Below are positions 43,232 through 52,467 of a stretch of 64,000 bases of DNA, one piece after another. Location of the stretch: positions 186,001 through 250,000 of the forward strand of contig OY764868.1 in assembly GCA_963668545.1 (NCBI GenBank), read 5' to 3'. This stretch comes from G963662265 sp963668545 (GTDB lineage Bacteria; Spirochaetota; Spirochaetia; CADAEX01). A program made the position numbers and the translations under genes. The notes below the pieces were generated by a model. It searched no databases and was not told where the DNA came from. It saw only the letters and a list, made by a program, of their open reading frames with translations. How positions within the stretch are numbered: the first letter of the stretch is position 1; each line of letters starts with the position of its first letter.

Positions 43232-43480
43232 ATGGTGCGTATAGAAGAGGGATTAAAGCACCAGGGTGAAATAATGGAAAAAATTCTTCATCAGATGGAT
43301 AAAAGATTCGAACAGCTTGATAAGCGGTTTGAGCATGTTGACAGGCGCTTCGATCAGGTTGATAAAAGATTTGAAGAATTACGTGAAGATATGAACAAAC
43401 GATTTTCACAGCTTCTGTGGGCAATGGGTCTTGGATTTACAATAATGGCAACACTCATGGGGATAATAAACTTCTTTTAA
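43232..43480 (+). CDS. Heptad-repeat coiled-coil protein with C-terminal membrane anchor
   Basis: An 82-residue protein made of 7-residue repeats (KRFEQLD, KRFEHVD, RRFDQVD, KRFEELR; about residues 24-52) followed by a hydrophobic C-terminal anchor (about 62-80). The layout recalls coiled-coil anchor proteins found widely next to phage or toxin genes, and Borrelia Bdr proteins, but I claim no relationship. The frame stays open for about 18 codons upstream with plausible sequence but no start codon, so the N-terminus may be shorter than in relatives. No ribosome site stands out before the ATG at 43232; ATG at 43274 is an alternative. Confidence 0.65.
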   Translation: MVRIEEGLKHQGEIMEKILHQMDKRFEQLDKRFEHVDRRFDQVDKRFEELREDMNKRFSQLLWAMGLGFTIMATLMGIINFF

Positions 43481-43567
43481 ACTTAATTAACTGGAAAATA
43501 AAACCATAGATACTCTTTTTTCTTATACTCTTTAAATCTGTTTTAAATTCAGATACCGCAGAAACTG

Positions 43568-43587
43568 TGTTATATTTTAATATAACA
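43568..43587. promoter_or_regulatory. Palindromic TGTTATATT/AATATAACA site before the dNTPase gene
   Basis: Two 9-bp arms around TT, ending 10 bases before the ATG at 43598. It contains a -10-like TTATAT. It could be an operator over the promoter or a coincidence of AT-rich sequence. Confidence 0.5.
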
Positions 43588-43597
43588 GGGGGATGTT

Positions 43598-44707
43598 ATG
43601 CTTGAGAACAGACTTTCAAGAGAAGAGCTGGAGAAGAGGCAGTACGAAAGGGAAGAGGATATGAGGGGGCACTTCTTCAGGGATACGACAGCAATAATCC
43701 ACTCCTATCCCTACAGAAGGCTCAAGCACAAGACCCAGGTCTTCTTCTCCCCCAAGAACGATCATATCTGTACCCGCATTGAGCATGTAATGCATGTAGC
43801 AACTGTCTCTGTTACAATCTGCAAGGCGCTTTCTCTTGATACAGAGCTGGCATGGGCAATAAGCCTGGGCCATGATCTGGGGCACACTCCTTTCGGGCAT
43901 ACAGGAGAACACATAGTCTCTGAACTTATGAAAGAGAAGGGGGGATTCCGTCACGAGGGCTATTCTCTCAGGGTTGTTGACAGCCTGATAAACTACGGAA
44001 AGGGGCTTAACCTTACCTATGCTGTAAGGGACGGAATACTGAACCACTGCGGAGAGGTTTTTGAAAAGATATATAAACCTGATTTCAAAGTAAAAAAGCT
44101 TTCATACATGGAGGGGAGGATGGCATACCCTTCAACATGGGAGGGGATAGTTGTCAGGGCAAGCGACAGGATTGCATACCTCGGAAGAGACCTTGAGGAT
44201 GCTCTGCATCTGAAAATAGTAAAAAGGGAGGATATTCCCCCTGTAGTGACAGAAGTTCTCGGAAGCAGAAACAGCGATATGATAAATACTCTTGTAAAGG
44301 ATGTAATAGCATATGCCGGCAGGGAGAATGTTATAGGTTTTTCAGATGAAGTATATGATGCAATGCTTACTTTAAAAAAGTTTAATTATGACAACATCTA
44401 CAACAGCACTCCCCTTATAAAATACCACCAGTTTATAGAAAGGATAATTATAACGCTCTGGAACTATCTTTCAGAAACTTTTGAGAAATACAGGTTTGAT
44501 ACAGGAAAATACAGGGAAGAGAAAAACATGCTGATGGACCGGTTCGGGGATTTCCTATTTAAAATGAAGGATTTTTACACTGAAAAGGAGAACTCCGAGG
44601 CAAACATAGTGCTTGATTATATAGCTGGAATGACAGATGACTATGCAATAGACTGCGTAAGCGAACTGTTTATTCCAGGCAAGTTTGATTACAGGCAGTA
44701 TATCTAG
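43598..44707 (+). CDS. dNTP triphosphohydrolase (dGTPase-type HD domain protein)
   Basis: A 369-residue HD-domain enzyme that cuts dNTPs to deoxynucleosides and triphosphate. The first His is in TRIEHVMHV (near 61), the HD pair in GHDLGHTPFGHTGEH (near 90-104) and the last Asp in ASDRIAYLGRDLEDA (near 186). The N-terminus (RDTTAIIHSYPYRRLKHKTQVF) is typical of bacterial dGTPase-like proteins. AGGGGGA lies just before the ATG. It would lower dNTP pools; the substrate base is not predictable. It is alone. Confidence 0.93.
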   Translation: MLENRLSREELEKRQYEREEDMRGHFFRDTTAIIHSYPYRRLKHKTQVFFSPKNDHICTRIEHVMHVATVSVTICKALSLDTELAWAISLGHDLGHTPFGHTGEHIVSELMKEKGGFRHEGYSLRVVDSLINYGKGLNLTYAVRDGILNHCGEVFEKIYKPDFKVKKLSYMEGRMAYPSTWEGIVVRASDRIAYLGRDLEDALHLKIVKREDIPPVVTEVLGSRNSDMINTLVKDVIAYAGRENVIGFSDEVYDAMLTLKKFNYDNIYNSTPLIKYHQFIERIIITLWNYLSETFEKYRFDTGKYREEKNMLMDRFGDFLFKMKDFYTEKENSEANIVLDYIAGMTDDYAIDCVSELFIPGKFDYRQYI

Positions 44708-44885
44708 TGTTCTGAAAATCCCTTGCCGTCAAAATGTTTTACCCATTGTAAGCTGATTCCAAAGCACTTGATAAAGTATTTATTATCTATAGCAATCATT
44801 AAATATCTGCCGGTTTTGTCTGTAATAATTCATGTTTTCTCCCTCCCTTCTTGAGATTAAAGTGCAATAACATTATTATTGAGCC

Positions 44886-45680
44886 ATGAATATTGTAGTC
44901 TGTATGAAGCAGGTCCCTGCCGGAAGCAGCGGATCAATTGATCCGGTAACAAAACGGCTCAAGAGGGAAGGGATTGAATCAGTCATCAACCCTTATGATA
45001 CTTATGCTCTTGAAGAAGCTCTTCTCCTGAGGGACCAATTCGGGGGAACAGTAACTGCCCTTTCAATGGGCCCTTCCAGGGCTGAAAAAATACTGAGGGA
45101 TGCACTTGCCCTTTCTGCAGACAGGGCCATTCTCCTTTCAGACAGGAAATTCGCAGGATCTGATACATGGTCCACCAGTTATATCCTCTCGGAAGCTGTA
45201 AGAAAAACAGGAAATACAGATCTTGTTATCTGCGGTAAGCAGGCAATTGACGGGGATACAGCACAGGTGGGCCCCGGTATTGCAGCACACCTGGAGTGGA
45301 TGCAGGCAGCATATGTGTCGGCCATTGATATTACCGGTGATTTACTTTCAGCGGAAAGAATGGATGAACACGGTACTGACAGGATTATTCTGAAAACCCC
45401 TGCTGTAATAACTGTGGTAAAGGATATAAACAAGCCCCGCCTTAAAACACTTAAAGGTATGCTTGAATCAAGGAACCGGGAAATTGAAATATGGGATTTT
45501 GATTACTTGAAATGTGATGAATCACTGACAGGCCTTGATGGTTCTCCGACCAGGGTTGTAAGGACAGCTCTTCCGCCTCCCCGTGACAACAGTACTATCA
45601 GGATTGAGGGGAGTTCCGGGGCTGTATCTCTTGAAATTATGAAATTCCTCAGGGAAAAAATGATAATTGAACAGGACTGA
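44886..45680 (+). CDS. etfB: Electron transfer flavoprotein, beta subunit
   Basis: A 264-residue ETF beta subunit, with the N-terminal NIVVCMKQVPAGSSGSIDPVT and the NPYDTYALEEALLLRD segment near 35. It binds AMP in housekeeping ETFs or FAD in bifurcating ones. The alpha gene follows after 14 bp. No acyl-CoA dehydrogenase is next door, so the partner is not clear; electron bifurcation to ferredoxin is possible (inference). Confidence 0.93.
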   Translation: MNIVVCMKQVPAGSSGSIDPVTKRLKREGIESVINPYDTYALEEALLLRDQFGGTVTALSMGPSRAEKILRDALALSADRAILLSDRKFAGSDTWSTSYILSEAVRKTGNTDLVICGKQAIDGDTAQVGPGIAAHLEWMQAAYVSAIDITGDLLSAERMDEHGTDRIILKTPAVITVVKDINKPRLKTLKGMLESRNREIEIWDFDYLKCDESLTGLDGSPTRVVRTALPPPRDNSTIRIEGSSGAVSLEIMKFLREKMIIEQD

Positions 45681-45694
45681 AGAGGATTTGAATA

Positions 45695-46738
45695 TTGAAA
45701 ATTATAAATGCTGATGATTACGGAAAATACCGCAATATCTGGATTATTGCAGAGCCAGGTTCTGCCGGAGGAATTATTAATCCTGTTACCCATGAAATAG
45801 CCGGCAGGGGAAGGCAGCTGGCCGATTTGAGGGGGGCGGAGCTCTGGATCCTTGTCACAGGAAATCTCGGAGGTCGGACTGATTACGGAAAAGATTTTTT
45901 TTATGCAGACCGTGTTGTTATAGCTGATGACAGCCGTGTATCCGGTTTTCATGATGAAACAGAATCTGCCCTTATCAAAAGGCTTATTGATAAATACAGG
46001 CCGGAAGTTGTTCTATTTTCCGCAACTGCACGAGGGAGGTCACTTGCTCCCCGTGTTGCTGTACTTTCTGATGCAGGTCTTACTGCAGACTGCACTTCCC
46101 TTGATATAGAAAAAGGAAGCGGCAATCTCCTTCAGACCCGTCCGGCTTTCGGCGGTAATATTATTGCCACTATAAAAAGTGAAAAACACCGCCCCCAGAT
46201 GGCGACTGTAAGGCCGGGAGTCATGAAAAATTTCATTGTAGACAGAAGCAGTTTTAATCCCGGATTTAAAGGACCTGATGTCATAATTGAGAGATATGAA
46301 GAACCTGAAATATTGCTGCTGAAAAAAATACTGGGTACTGAGAAAAGAAGAGGGGCTGTTCATTCCATAGCTGAATCTGAATTTATAATTTCAGGAGGAA
46401 GGGGGATGGGAAGTGCTGATAATTTCCGTATTATTGAAAAATTTGCATCTCTTGCCGGAGGAGCACCTGCTGCCAGCAGGGGGGCTGTTGATGCAGGCTG
46501 GGTGCCGTATTCATACCAGATTGGGCAGACAGGACAGACTGTTCAGGCAAAGTGCTATATTGCATGCGGAATTTCAGGCCAGATCCAGCATCTGGTCGGT
46601 ATGCAGGCATGCGAATATATTATAGCCATAAACAGGGATCCGGGAGCTCCTATCATGAAGATGGCAGATGTTGCAGTTACCGGGGATGCTGTTGAAATTC
46701 TGACGAAAATGTCTGATCAGCTGGAATGCTCTGAATAG
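45695..46738 (+). CDS. etfA: Electron transfer flavoprotein, alpha subunit
   Basis: A 347-residue ETF alpha subunit. The C-terminal FAD domain (about 205-345) shows ISGGRGMGSADNFRIIEKFA, the FAD motif SRGAVDAGWVPYSYQIGQTGQTV and AIN(R)DPGAPIMKMADVAV. The start is a TTG at 45695 with AGAGGA 8 bases before. Together with EtfB it forms a soluble FAD electron carrier. Confidence 0.93.
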   Translation: MKIINADDYGKYRNIWIIAEPGSAGGIINPVTHEIAGRGRQLADLRGAELWILVTGNLGGRTDYGKDFFYADRVVIADDSRVSGFHDETESALIKRLIDKYRPEVVLFSATARGRSLAPRVAVLSDAGLTADCTSLDIEKGSGNLLQTRPAFGGNIIATIKSEKHRPQMATVRPGVMKNFIVDRSSFNPGFKGPDVIIERYEEPEILLLKKILGTEKRRGAVHSIAESEFIISGGRGMGSADNFRIIEKFASLAGGAPAASRGAVDAGWVPYSYQIGQTGQTVQAKCYIACGISGQIQHLVGMQACEYIIAINRDPGAPIMKMADVAVTGDAVEILTKMSDQLECSE

Positions 46739-46812
46739 GATTTTATCTTTTCCGCTGCCCCAAAAGCAGGAATTTTTCATCAGAAGATTATAATCAGTCC
46801 GGAGGAACAGAA

Positions 46813-47376
46813 ATGGATTATAAACCGTTGAAAAGCAGAAAAAACCGCAGATTCAGCATAGTTGTCACTGTTTCATTTTTGATATTCATAACATGGATTT
46901 TTTTAGCTGCTGATAAGATGTTTGCATTATATACAGGTATATTATCAATCCCTGTTATTTTTCTGATGGTTTTTGAAACATCAAAAACTGGATGGCGGTA
47001 CAGGGTTGACAATGAAGGGGTAGTGATAAATCGCACCTTCAGGAAATATCATATTTATTTCTCTGATATTGATTCAGTCAGGGAGATAAGCAGAAGTCAG
47101 GCTGGAAAGCTTGTAAACAAGGCTGGTAACAGCGGGAGCAAATCAGGCAGTGATCTGAATAAAAGAATAAATCTGGGGAGACTTATAGGATACTGTTCAG
47201 TTCCTGTAGCGGGATCTTCTGTGAAGGATATATATGAAAGCAGTAATGGAGCAAGAGTATACAATGACAGGTTTGTACTGCTTTCCAGAACCAATGGAAA
47301 ACAGTATATTTTATCCCCTGCTGATTCTTCAGGGTTTGTCAGGGAATGTAAAAGTATAATGTCTGAAATAAGGTAA
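46813..47376 (+). CDS. Membrane protein with predicted PH-like domain, unknown
   Basis: A 187-residue protein: basic N-terminus, two hydrophobic helices (about 14-33 and 38-56), then a beta-rich domain (about 65-185, YRVDNEGVVINRTFRKYHIYFSDID) like bacterial PH/YdbT-type domains. GGAGGAA lies before the ATG. It could belong to small membrane-anchored PH proteins of no known role. It follows EtfA by 75 bp and may be in the same transcript. Confidence 0.7.
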   Translation: MDYKPLKSRKNRRFSIVVTVSFLIFITWIFLAADKMFALYTGILSIPVIFLMVFETSKTGWRYRVDNEGVVINRTFRKYHIYFSDIDSVREISRSQAGKLVNKAGNSGSKSGSDLNKRINLGRLIGYCSVPVAGSSVKDIYESSNGARVYNDRFVLLSRTNGKQYILSPADSSGFVRECKSIMSEIR

Positions 47377-47449
47377 TGGTACAATATTTACAGGTATAAA
47401 AGTATCCGGATAAAAACATCTGATATGGAGAAATATCAAGGGGGAGTCA

Positions 47450-48283
47450 ATGGATTTTCAGAATGGAATAGTGTGCAGCAACAGGGAAGAAAGGGGGTAC
47501 TGGTTTATTTTCAGGGATGCCAGACTCCTTGTATCAGCAGAAAGCAATGATTTCAGTCTCCCTCTTATAAAACATCCCGGAGAACTGGGTATAAGGGCGC
47601 TTTCTGAAATATACCTGGGGAAACTTGACGGGAAAAATCTTTTTGCCTGTGAAGCATCAGATGATAATGAACCTCTTAATAACTGCTGCGGGACATCAGA
47701 GCATAATTTCGCCAATATCAGGGAGCTCTACCAGTCAATGGGGGATGATTACTTCGCCCTTGCCCTCAGGGCACTTCATATTAAAAACTGGCATCACGAC
47801 TGGAATTTCTGTCCTGCCTGCGGAAAAGAATTGGAGCTTTCCGAAACAGAAAGGGCAAAGATCTGTACAGAATGCGGCAGGATCCATTACCCTGTTATTT
47901 CTCCGGCAATAATTGTTGCTGTTAGAAAAGGTGATAAACTTCTCCTTGCCCATAACAACAGATTTCCCAAACGAATACGTTACAGTATTCTTGCCGGATT
48001 TGTTGATGCAGGGGAGTCTCTTGAAGAGGCAGTTGAAAGAGAGGTTTTTGAGGAGGTTGGTATTAAAATAAAAAATATCAGATATTTCGGAAGCCAGGGC
48101 TGGCCTTTTCCCCGTTCACTGATGCTGGGATTTACAGCAGAACACGAGTCCGGTGAAATTGCTGTTGATAATGTGGAGATAGGACATGCCGACTGGTACT
48201 CATCAGATAATATGCCTGAAATACCACCATATGGCAGTATCAGCAGGCTTCTTATTGAAGATTTCAGAAAGAATTATGGATAA
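47450..48283 (+). CDS. nudC: NAD+ diphosphatase (NudC-like Nudix hydrolase)
   Basis: A 277-residue Nudix enzyme that cleaves NAD(H) and can decap NAD-RNA. An N-terminal domain (1-115) is followed by a zinc ribbon (CPAC and CTECG, about 123-140), the Nudix box GFVDAGESLEEAVEREVFEEVGI (about 182-204) and GSQGWPFPRSLML (about 215), close to the SQPWPFPxS motif that marks NudC. Length is a little above the average. ATG at 47450. Confidence 0.92.
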   Translation: MDFQNGIVCSNREERGYWFIFRDARLLVSAESNDFSLPLIKHPGELGIRALSEIYLGKLDGKNLFACEASDDNEPLNNCCGTSEHNFANIRELYQSMGDDYFALALRALHIKNWHHDWNFCPACGKELELSETERAKICTECGRIHYPVISPAIIVAVRKGDKLLLAHNNRFPKRIRYSILAGFVDAGESLEEAVEREVFEEVGIKIKNIRYFGSQGWPFPRSLMLGFTAEHESGEIAVDNVEIGHADWYSSDNMPEIPPYGSISRLLIEDFRKNYG

Positions 48284-48885
48284 CCCATGATTTATTGCAG
48301 ATGTATCATGGTTACAGTGCCTGCTCGATCTTACGGATTATCTGTGTTTATTCCTTCCTTCCATTAAGTTATAAAAAATATAATTTGCAGAACCATCAGT
48401 AAAATATTTCATACCCTCCCTTTTTTGTTTTTATGTTTTCAGATATTTATGCAGAAATCTGTCAGGGCAGTAATCAGATTGAATTTCAGCAAGTTGTAAC
48501 TTCTGTAAAGCAGTGTGATAATGCATGCAAGTTGAAAAAGTCTTGTTTTCAGCCCTTTTAATTATGTTTTTATAATCAGCTTTAATACGCATCACCCTTT
48601 TTCAAGTTTTAAGCTGCTTTTATTAGCGAAAAATGGGAAAAATAAGTATTTCTCATTAAAATGCCTGAATATCTGACAATTTGTTAATGTTTTTATTGTC
48701 AGATATTAAGATAATACAAATCCTAACCTCAGGTTATCCAAAATATAAAAAAAATTATTTGAAATAATGGTTTTTCTGATTTAAATGATCTGGATAAATC
48801 TATATATTTGTGTTGTAATAATTTAATAATATTTCTGACATGAATAAAACTATGTTTGTGTTGTAATACCTAACAGGAGGTTGAA
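48284..48885 (+). promoter_or_regulatory. 600-base AT-rich control region of the decarboxylase operon with repeats
   Basis: No gene is visible. Notable: AATATCTGACAAT (48668-48680) and its exact complement (48695-48707), a 13-bp inverted repeat; TAACCTCAGGTTA (48723-48735), a short palindrome; and TTTGTGTTGTAATA as a 14-base direct repeat (48807-48820 and 48855-48868). The second copy sits just before the ribosome site. This clustering suggests regulator binding or a structured leader. Confidence 0.5.
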
Positions 48886-50436
48886 GTGGGTAATAAGGAA
48901 GCAATGCAGCGATTTAAAGATATGCAGGCAAAAGCCATGGCCGGCGGGGGAGAAGCCAGGGTTGCTGCTCAGCATGAAAAAGGAAAAATGTCTGCAAGGG
49001 AAAGAATTAATCTGCTTGTTGATGAAGGTTCTTTTATCGAGGATGGAACATATATTACAGGCCGTGCAGGAAATTTCGGTCTTGACAAGAAAAAATTTGC
49101 CGGTGACGGCGTTGTAACAGGAAGCGGAAAAATCGGTGATAAACAGGTTTTCCTCTCTTCACAGGATTTTACAGTACTCGGCGGATCTCTTGGTGAAATG
49201 CATGCTGAAAGAATAGCTGCTGCACAGGCACTGGCACTGCAGAATGGTACACCTTTTATCCAGGTTAATGATTCCGGAGGAGCAAGAATCCAGGAAGGTA
49301 TTCTTTCACTCGGCGGATACGGTAAAATCTTCAGAAACAATACAATTTCTTCAGGTGTTATTCCCCAGATTTCTGTAATCCTGGGGCCATGTGCCGGAGG
49401 TGCTGTATATTCACCGGCAATTACTGACTTTATTTTCATGGTTGACGGAATAAGTAATATGTATATTACTGGTCCGGATGTAATCAAAGCAGTAACAGGT
49501 GAGGAAATAAGTCATGAGGAACTCGGGGGAGCTGCTGCCCACTGTGCAAAAAGCGGTGTTGCCCATTTCAGGTATCCGGATGAAGAAGCCTGTATTGAAG
49601 GCATCAGAACACTTTTAAGTTATATTCCTTCAAACAATATGGAACAGCCTCCTGTTGTACCATGCAGCGATCCTGCAGACAGGGAAACACCTGCTATTAT
49701 GGATCTTCTTCCTGAAGAATCAAACAAAGCATATGATATAAAAGACTTTATCAATGAAGTTTTTGATGAAGCAAGTTTTTTTGAAGTACATGCTGATTAT
49801 GCAAAGAATGTTGTGGTCGGATTTGCCCGGCTTAACGGCAGGACAGTAGGTATTTTTGCAAACCAGCCGAAAGTATTTGCAGCTGCACTTGATATCAATT
49901 CATCTGACAAGGGTGCAAGATTTATAAGGTTCTGTGATGCTTTCAATATACCGCTCATATCTCTTGTTGATGTTCCCGGGTTCCTTCCTGGCGTTTCACA
50001 GGAGCATGGCGGAATTATCAGGCACGGAGCTAAAATCCTTTATGCTATGGCTGAGGCTACAGTTCCCAAGATTTCTCTTATCATTAGAAAATCATACGGC
50101 GGTGCTTTTATTGCAATGTCTGCAAAACAGCTCGGCTATGACAGGACTATCGCATATCCGACATCAGAAATAGCTGTAATGGGTGCTGAGGGTGCTGCAA
50201 ATGTAATCTTCAGAAGAGATATTAATGAAGCTGATGATCCTGCTGCAAAGAGACAGGAAAAGATCAATGAATTCAAGGAAGAGGTAATGAATCCGTTCAT
50301 TGCAGCCGGTTACGGTTATGTTGATGATGTAATTGATCCCAGATACACAAGAATTGAACTTATCAGATCACTTGAAATGCACCAGAGAAAGAGGGAAGAC
50401 AGGCCTGCCAAAAAGCACGGAAATGTGCCTCTTTAA
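48886..50436 (+). CDS. mmdA: Biotin-dependent acyl-CoA decarboxylase, carboxyltransferase (alpha) subunit
   Basis: A 516-residue carboxyltransferase of the methylmalonyl-CoA/propionyl-CoA group. Seen: HEKGKMSARERINLLVDEGSF near 25, FTVLGGSLGEMHAERI near 88 (acyl-CoA site), and the two crotonase-fold halves with GARIQEG and GGAVYSPA (near 130-165) and GVSQEHGGIIRHGAKIL (near 365). GTG start with AGGAGG before it. With the gamma, biotin and beta subunits downstream it makes a Na+-pumping decarboxylase; methylmalonyl-CoA is likely but glutaconyl-CoA is possible. No biotin carboxylase gene is here, as expected for a decarboxylase. Confidence 0.9.
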   Translation: MGNKEAMQRFKDMQAKAMAGGGEARVAAQHEKGKMSARERINLLVDEGSFIEDGTYITGRAGNFGLDKKKFAGDGVVTGSGKIGDKQVFLSSQDFTVLGGSLGEMHAERIAAAQALALQNGTPFIQVNDSGGARIQEGILSLGGYGKIFRNNTISSGVIPQISVILGPCAGGAVYSPAITDFIFMVDGISNMYITGPDVIKAVTGEEISHEELGGAAAHCAKSGVAHFRYPDEEACIEGIRTLLSYIPSNNMEQPPVVPCSDPADRETPAIMDLLPEESNKAYDIKDFINEVFDEASFFEVHADYAKNVVVGFARLNGRTVGIFANQPKVFAAALDINSSDKGARFIRFCDAFNIPLISLVDVPGFLPGVSQEHGGIIRHGAKILYAMAEATVPKISLIIRKSYGGAFIAMSAKQLGYDRTIAYPTSEIAVMGAEGAANVIFRRDINEADDPAAKRQEKINEFKEEVMNPFIAAGYGYVDDVIDPRYTRIELIRSLEMHQRKREDRPAKKHGNVPL

Positions 50437-50456
50437 TAAGGAAGCGGAGATATAGA

Positions 50457-50792
50457 ATGAATATAGAAGCCTATAGTTATACTGTTTTGTCAGCAATTCT
50501 CGGGATGCTTATTGTGTTCGGATTTCTTGGATTCCTAAGTGTATTCATGGTTCTTATCAAGAGAGTTTTTGATGACAAACCTGCTCAGCCGGCAACTACA
50601 GTTGTTGCCTCCTCTTCAGACAAGGGGAGAGATACAGCTGATGAAGCAGGCTGGATAACAGCAGCAGTGGCTGCGTATCTTGAGGAAGAGGATTCCCCGA
50701 GGTCTGCGCTTGCATGGCAGCCGACTGTCAATGAAAAATCAGATCCCTGGGTAATTACTCCACGGGTTCAGAAAACATTCTCAGGAGTATAA
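50457..50792 (+). CDS. oadG: Decarboxylase gamma/delta membrane subunit (OadG-like)
   Basis: A 111-residue subunit: one N-terminal transmembrane helix (about 8-35, VLSAILGMLIVFGFLGFLSVFMVLIK) and a Pro/Ala/Ser-rich cytoplasmic tail that anchors the complex. It matches the OAD-gamma/MmdD family. The stop overlaps the ATG of the biotin protein gene. It joins alpha and biotin subunits to the membrane beta subunit. Confidence 0.85.
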   Translation: MNIEAYSYTVLSAILGMLIVFGFLGFLSVFMVLIKRVFDDKPAQPATTVVASSSDKGRDTADEAGWITAAVAAYLEEEDSPRSALAWQPTVNEKSDPWVITPRVQKTFSGV

Positions 50793-51223
50793 TGATGAAA
50801 AAGAAGATAAATTTTGAGTTCCAGGGAACTAAATATAATGTAGAAGTTGAAAGACAGGGAGATAATCTTGTAATAACAAGGGACGGCAGGAACTATACAG
50901 TTACACTCCTTGAAGGGGAAAAGAAGGCATTGAGGCCGAGAGCTCAGGCTGCTTCCCCTGCCGCGGCAGCTCCTGCAGCTGCTCCTGCTTCAGCAGCTCC
51001 TTCAGCAGGGGCCGGAGACCTTGTTGCTCCAATGACAGGAACAATCAAGGAAATAAAGGTTGATAAAGGCGCTTCTGTTGAAGCAAATCAGCTTGTGGTT
51101 ATTATGGAAGCAATGAAAATGGACATTGAGGTTTTTGCACATACAGCAGGAACAGTTCAGGAAGTATATCTTGCTCCGGGCAGCAGTGTAAAAGAAAATC
51201 AGCCTATTATCAAACTGGCTTAA
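50792..51223 (+). CDS. mmdC: Biotin carboxyl carrier subunit of the decarboxylase
   Basis: A 143-residue biotin protein. A small N-terminal beta region (1-50), an Ala/Pro-rich linker (about 52-80) and a C-terminal biotinyl domain (about 82-143) with the EAMKM biotin site. It carries CO2 from the alpha subunit to the membrane beta subunit, where decarboxylation drives Na+ export. Two overlapping ATGs (50792, 50795) are possible; GGAG is before both. Confidence 0.92.
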   Translation: MMKKKINFEFQGTKYNVEVERQGDNLVITRDGRNYTVTLLEGEKKALRPRAQAASPAAAAPAAAPASAAPSAGAGDLVAPMTGTIKEIKVDKGASVEANQLVVIMEAMKMDIEVFAHTAGTVQEVYLAPGSSVKENQPIIKLA

Positions 51224-51235
51224 GGGGGAACTTAA

Positions 51236-52351
51236 ATGGGTATCTTTCACTTGATAAACGAGTTCCTTGTCAGCACAGCATTTGTTGAACTGACATATCA
51301 GAACCTTATAATGATGACAGTCGGCTGTGTTCTTATCTATCTCGGAATAGCCAAACAGTATGAACCTCTTCTGCTTGTACCGATAGGATTCGGAGCAATA
51401 CTTGTAAATATTCCCATGACAGGGCTTCTTGATGACGGAGGACTCCTCTACTACTTCTACTACGGAGTAAAGGTTGGTATTTTCCCTCCAATCATATTCA
51501 TGGGTATAGGTGCTATGACTGATTTCGGACCCCTGCTTGCAAAACCGCAGACTTTTCTGCTCGGTGCTGCAGCCCAGTTCGGTATATTCGGTACGCTCCT
51601 CGGAGCAAAGGCTCTGGGATTTGATTTTGCTGAAGCATGTTCAATCGCAATTATCGGGGGAGCTGACGGACCAACAGCTATTTACCTGACATCAAAACTT
51701 GCAGACCACCTTCTTGGTCCGATTGCTGTAGCTGCCTATTCATACATGGCGCTGGTACCGTTTATCCAGCCGCCTATAATCAAGGCGCTTACAACCAAAA
51801 AAGACAGACAGATTGAAATGTCTGAAGTAAAGGAAGTTTCCAAAAGGGTAAAAATAATTTTCCCTGTAGCAACATGTATTGTATCTGCACTTGTAATTCC
51901 CGCATCAGCACCTCTTCTCGGTATGCTCATGCTTGGAAACCTTTTCAGGGAGTGCGGAGTTGTAGACAGACTTTCCAAAACAGCTCAGAACGAGCTTATT
52001 AACATAGTAACAATATTATTGGGTGTATCTGTAGGATCCAAGATGTCTGCTGAGCATTTTCTTACAGTACAGACCATAATGATTATTGTGCTTGGTCTTA
52101 TTGCCTTTTCTGTCGGAACAGCCTCAGGAGTGTTACTCGGACAGGTTATGAAGATATTGTCAGGGCACAAGATCAACCCGATGATCGGGGCAGCAGGAGT
52201 ATCGGCTGTACCAATGGCTGCCAGAGTGGTACAGAAGGTCGGCCAGAAGGAAAATCCCAAAAATTTCCTCCTGATGAATGCAATGGGACCCAATGTTGCG
52301 GGGGTAATCGGCTCTGCCGTTGCTGCCGGAGTATTGCTGGCGCTTGCCTGA
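51236..52351 (+). CDS. oadB: Na+-translocating decarboxylase, beta subunit
   Basis: A 371-residue membrane carboxybiotin decarboxylase (OadB/MmdB/GcdB). About ten hydrophobic helices. FPPIIFMGIGAMTDFGPLLAKP (near 75-100) and IGGADGPTAIYLTSKLADHL (near 138) are family hallmarks, the latter with the Asp tied to Na+ movement. It closes the mmd operon of four genes. Decarboxylation energy is stored as a Na+ gradient. Confidence 0.94.
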   Translation: MGIFHLINEFLVSTAFVELTYQNLIMMTVGCVLIYLGIAKQYEPLLLVPIGFGAILVNIPMTGLLDDGGLLYYFYYGVKVGIFPPIIFMGIGAMTDFGPLLAKPQTFLLGAAAQFGIFGTLLGAKALGFDFAEACSIAIIGGADGPTAIYLTSKLADHLLGPIAVAAYSYMALVPFIQPPIIKALTTKKDRQIEMSEVKEVSKRVKIIFPVATCIVSALVIPASAPLLGMLMLGNLFRECGVVDRLSKTAQNELINIVTILLGVSVGSKMSAEHFLTVQTIMIIVLGLIAFSVGTASGVLLGQVMKILSGHKINPMIGAAGVSAVPMAARVVQKVGQKENPKNFLLMNAMGPNVAGVIGSAVAAGVLLALA

Positions 52352-52383
52352 TCCTCATCTTTTTTAATATTTTCACCTTTTTC

Positions 52384-52404
52384 GCTGCCTCATCACGAGG
52401 CAGC
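52384..52404. terminator. Hairpin after the decarboxylase operon
   Basis: GCTGCCTC (52384-52391) pairs with GAGGCAGC (52397-52404). No T-run follows on the plus strand, so termination is uncertain. Confidence 0.45.
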
Positions 52405-52467
52405 ATCCTTATAAAATAAGATTAGAATTTGCTTTTTCCACTGACTATATTATATTTATTAATAGGT

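Noticed and set aside
48969..49487. 172-codon minus-strand frame opposite the carboxyltransferase gene
   Set aside because: It is a codon-bias shadow of mmdA.
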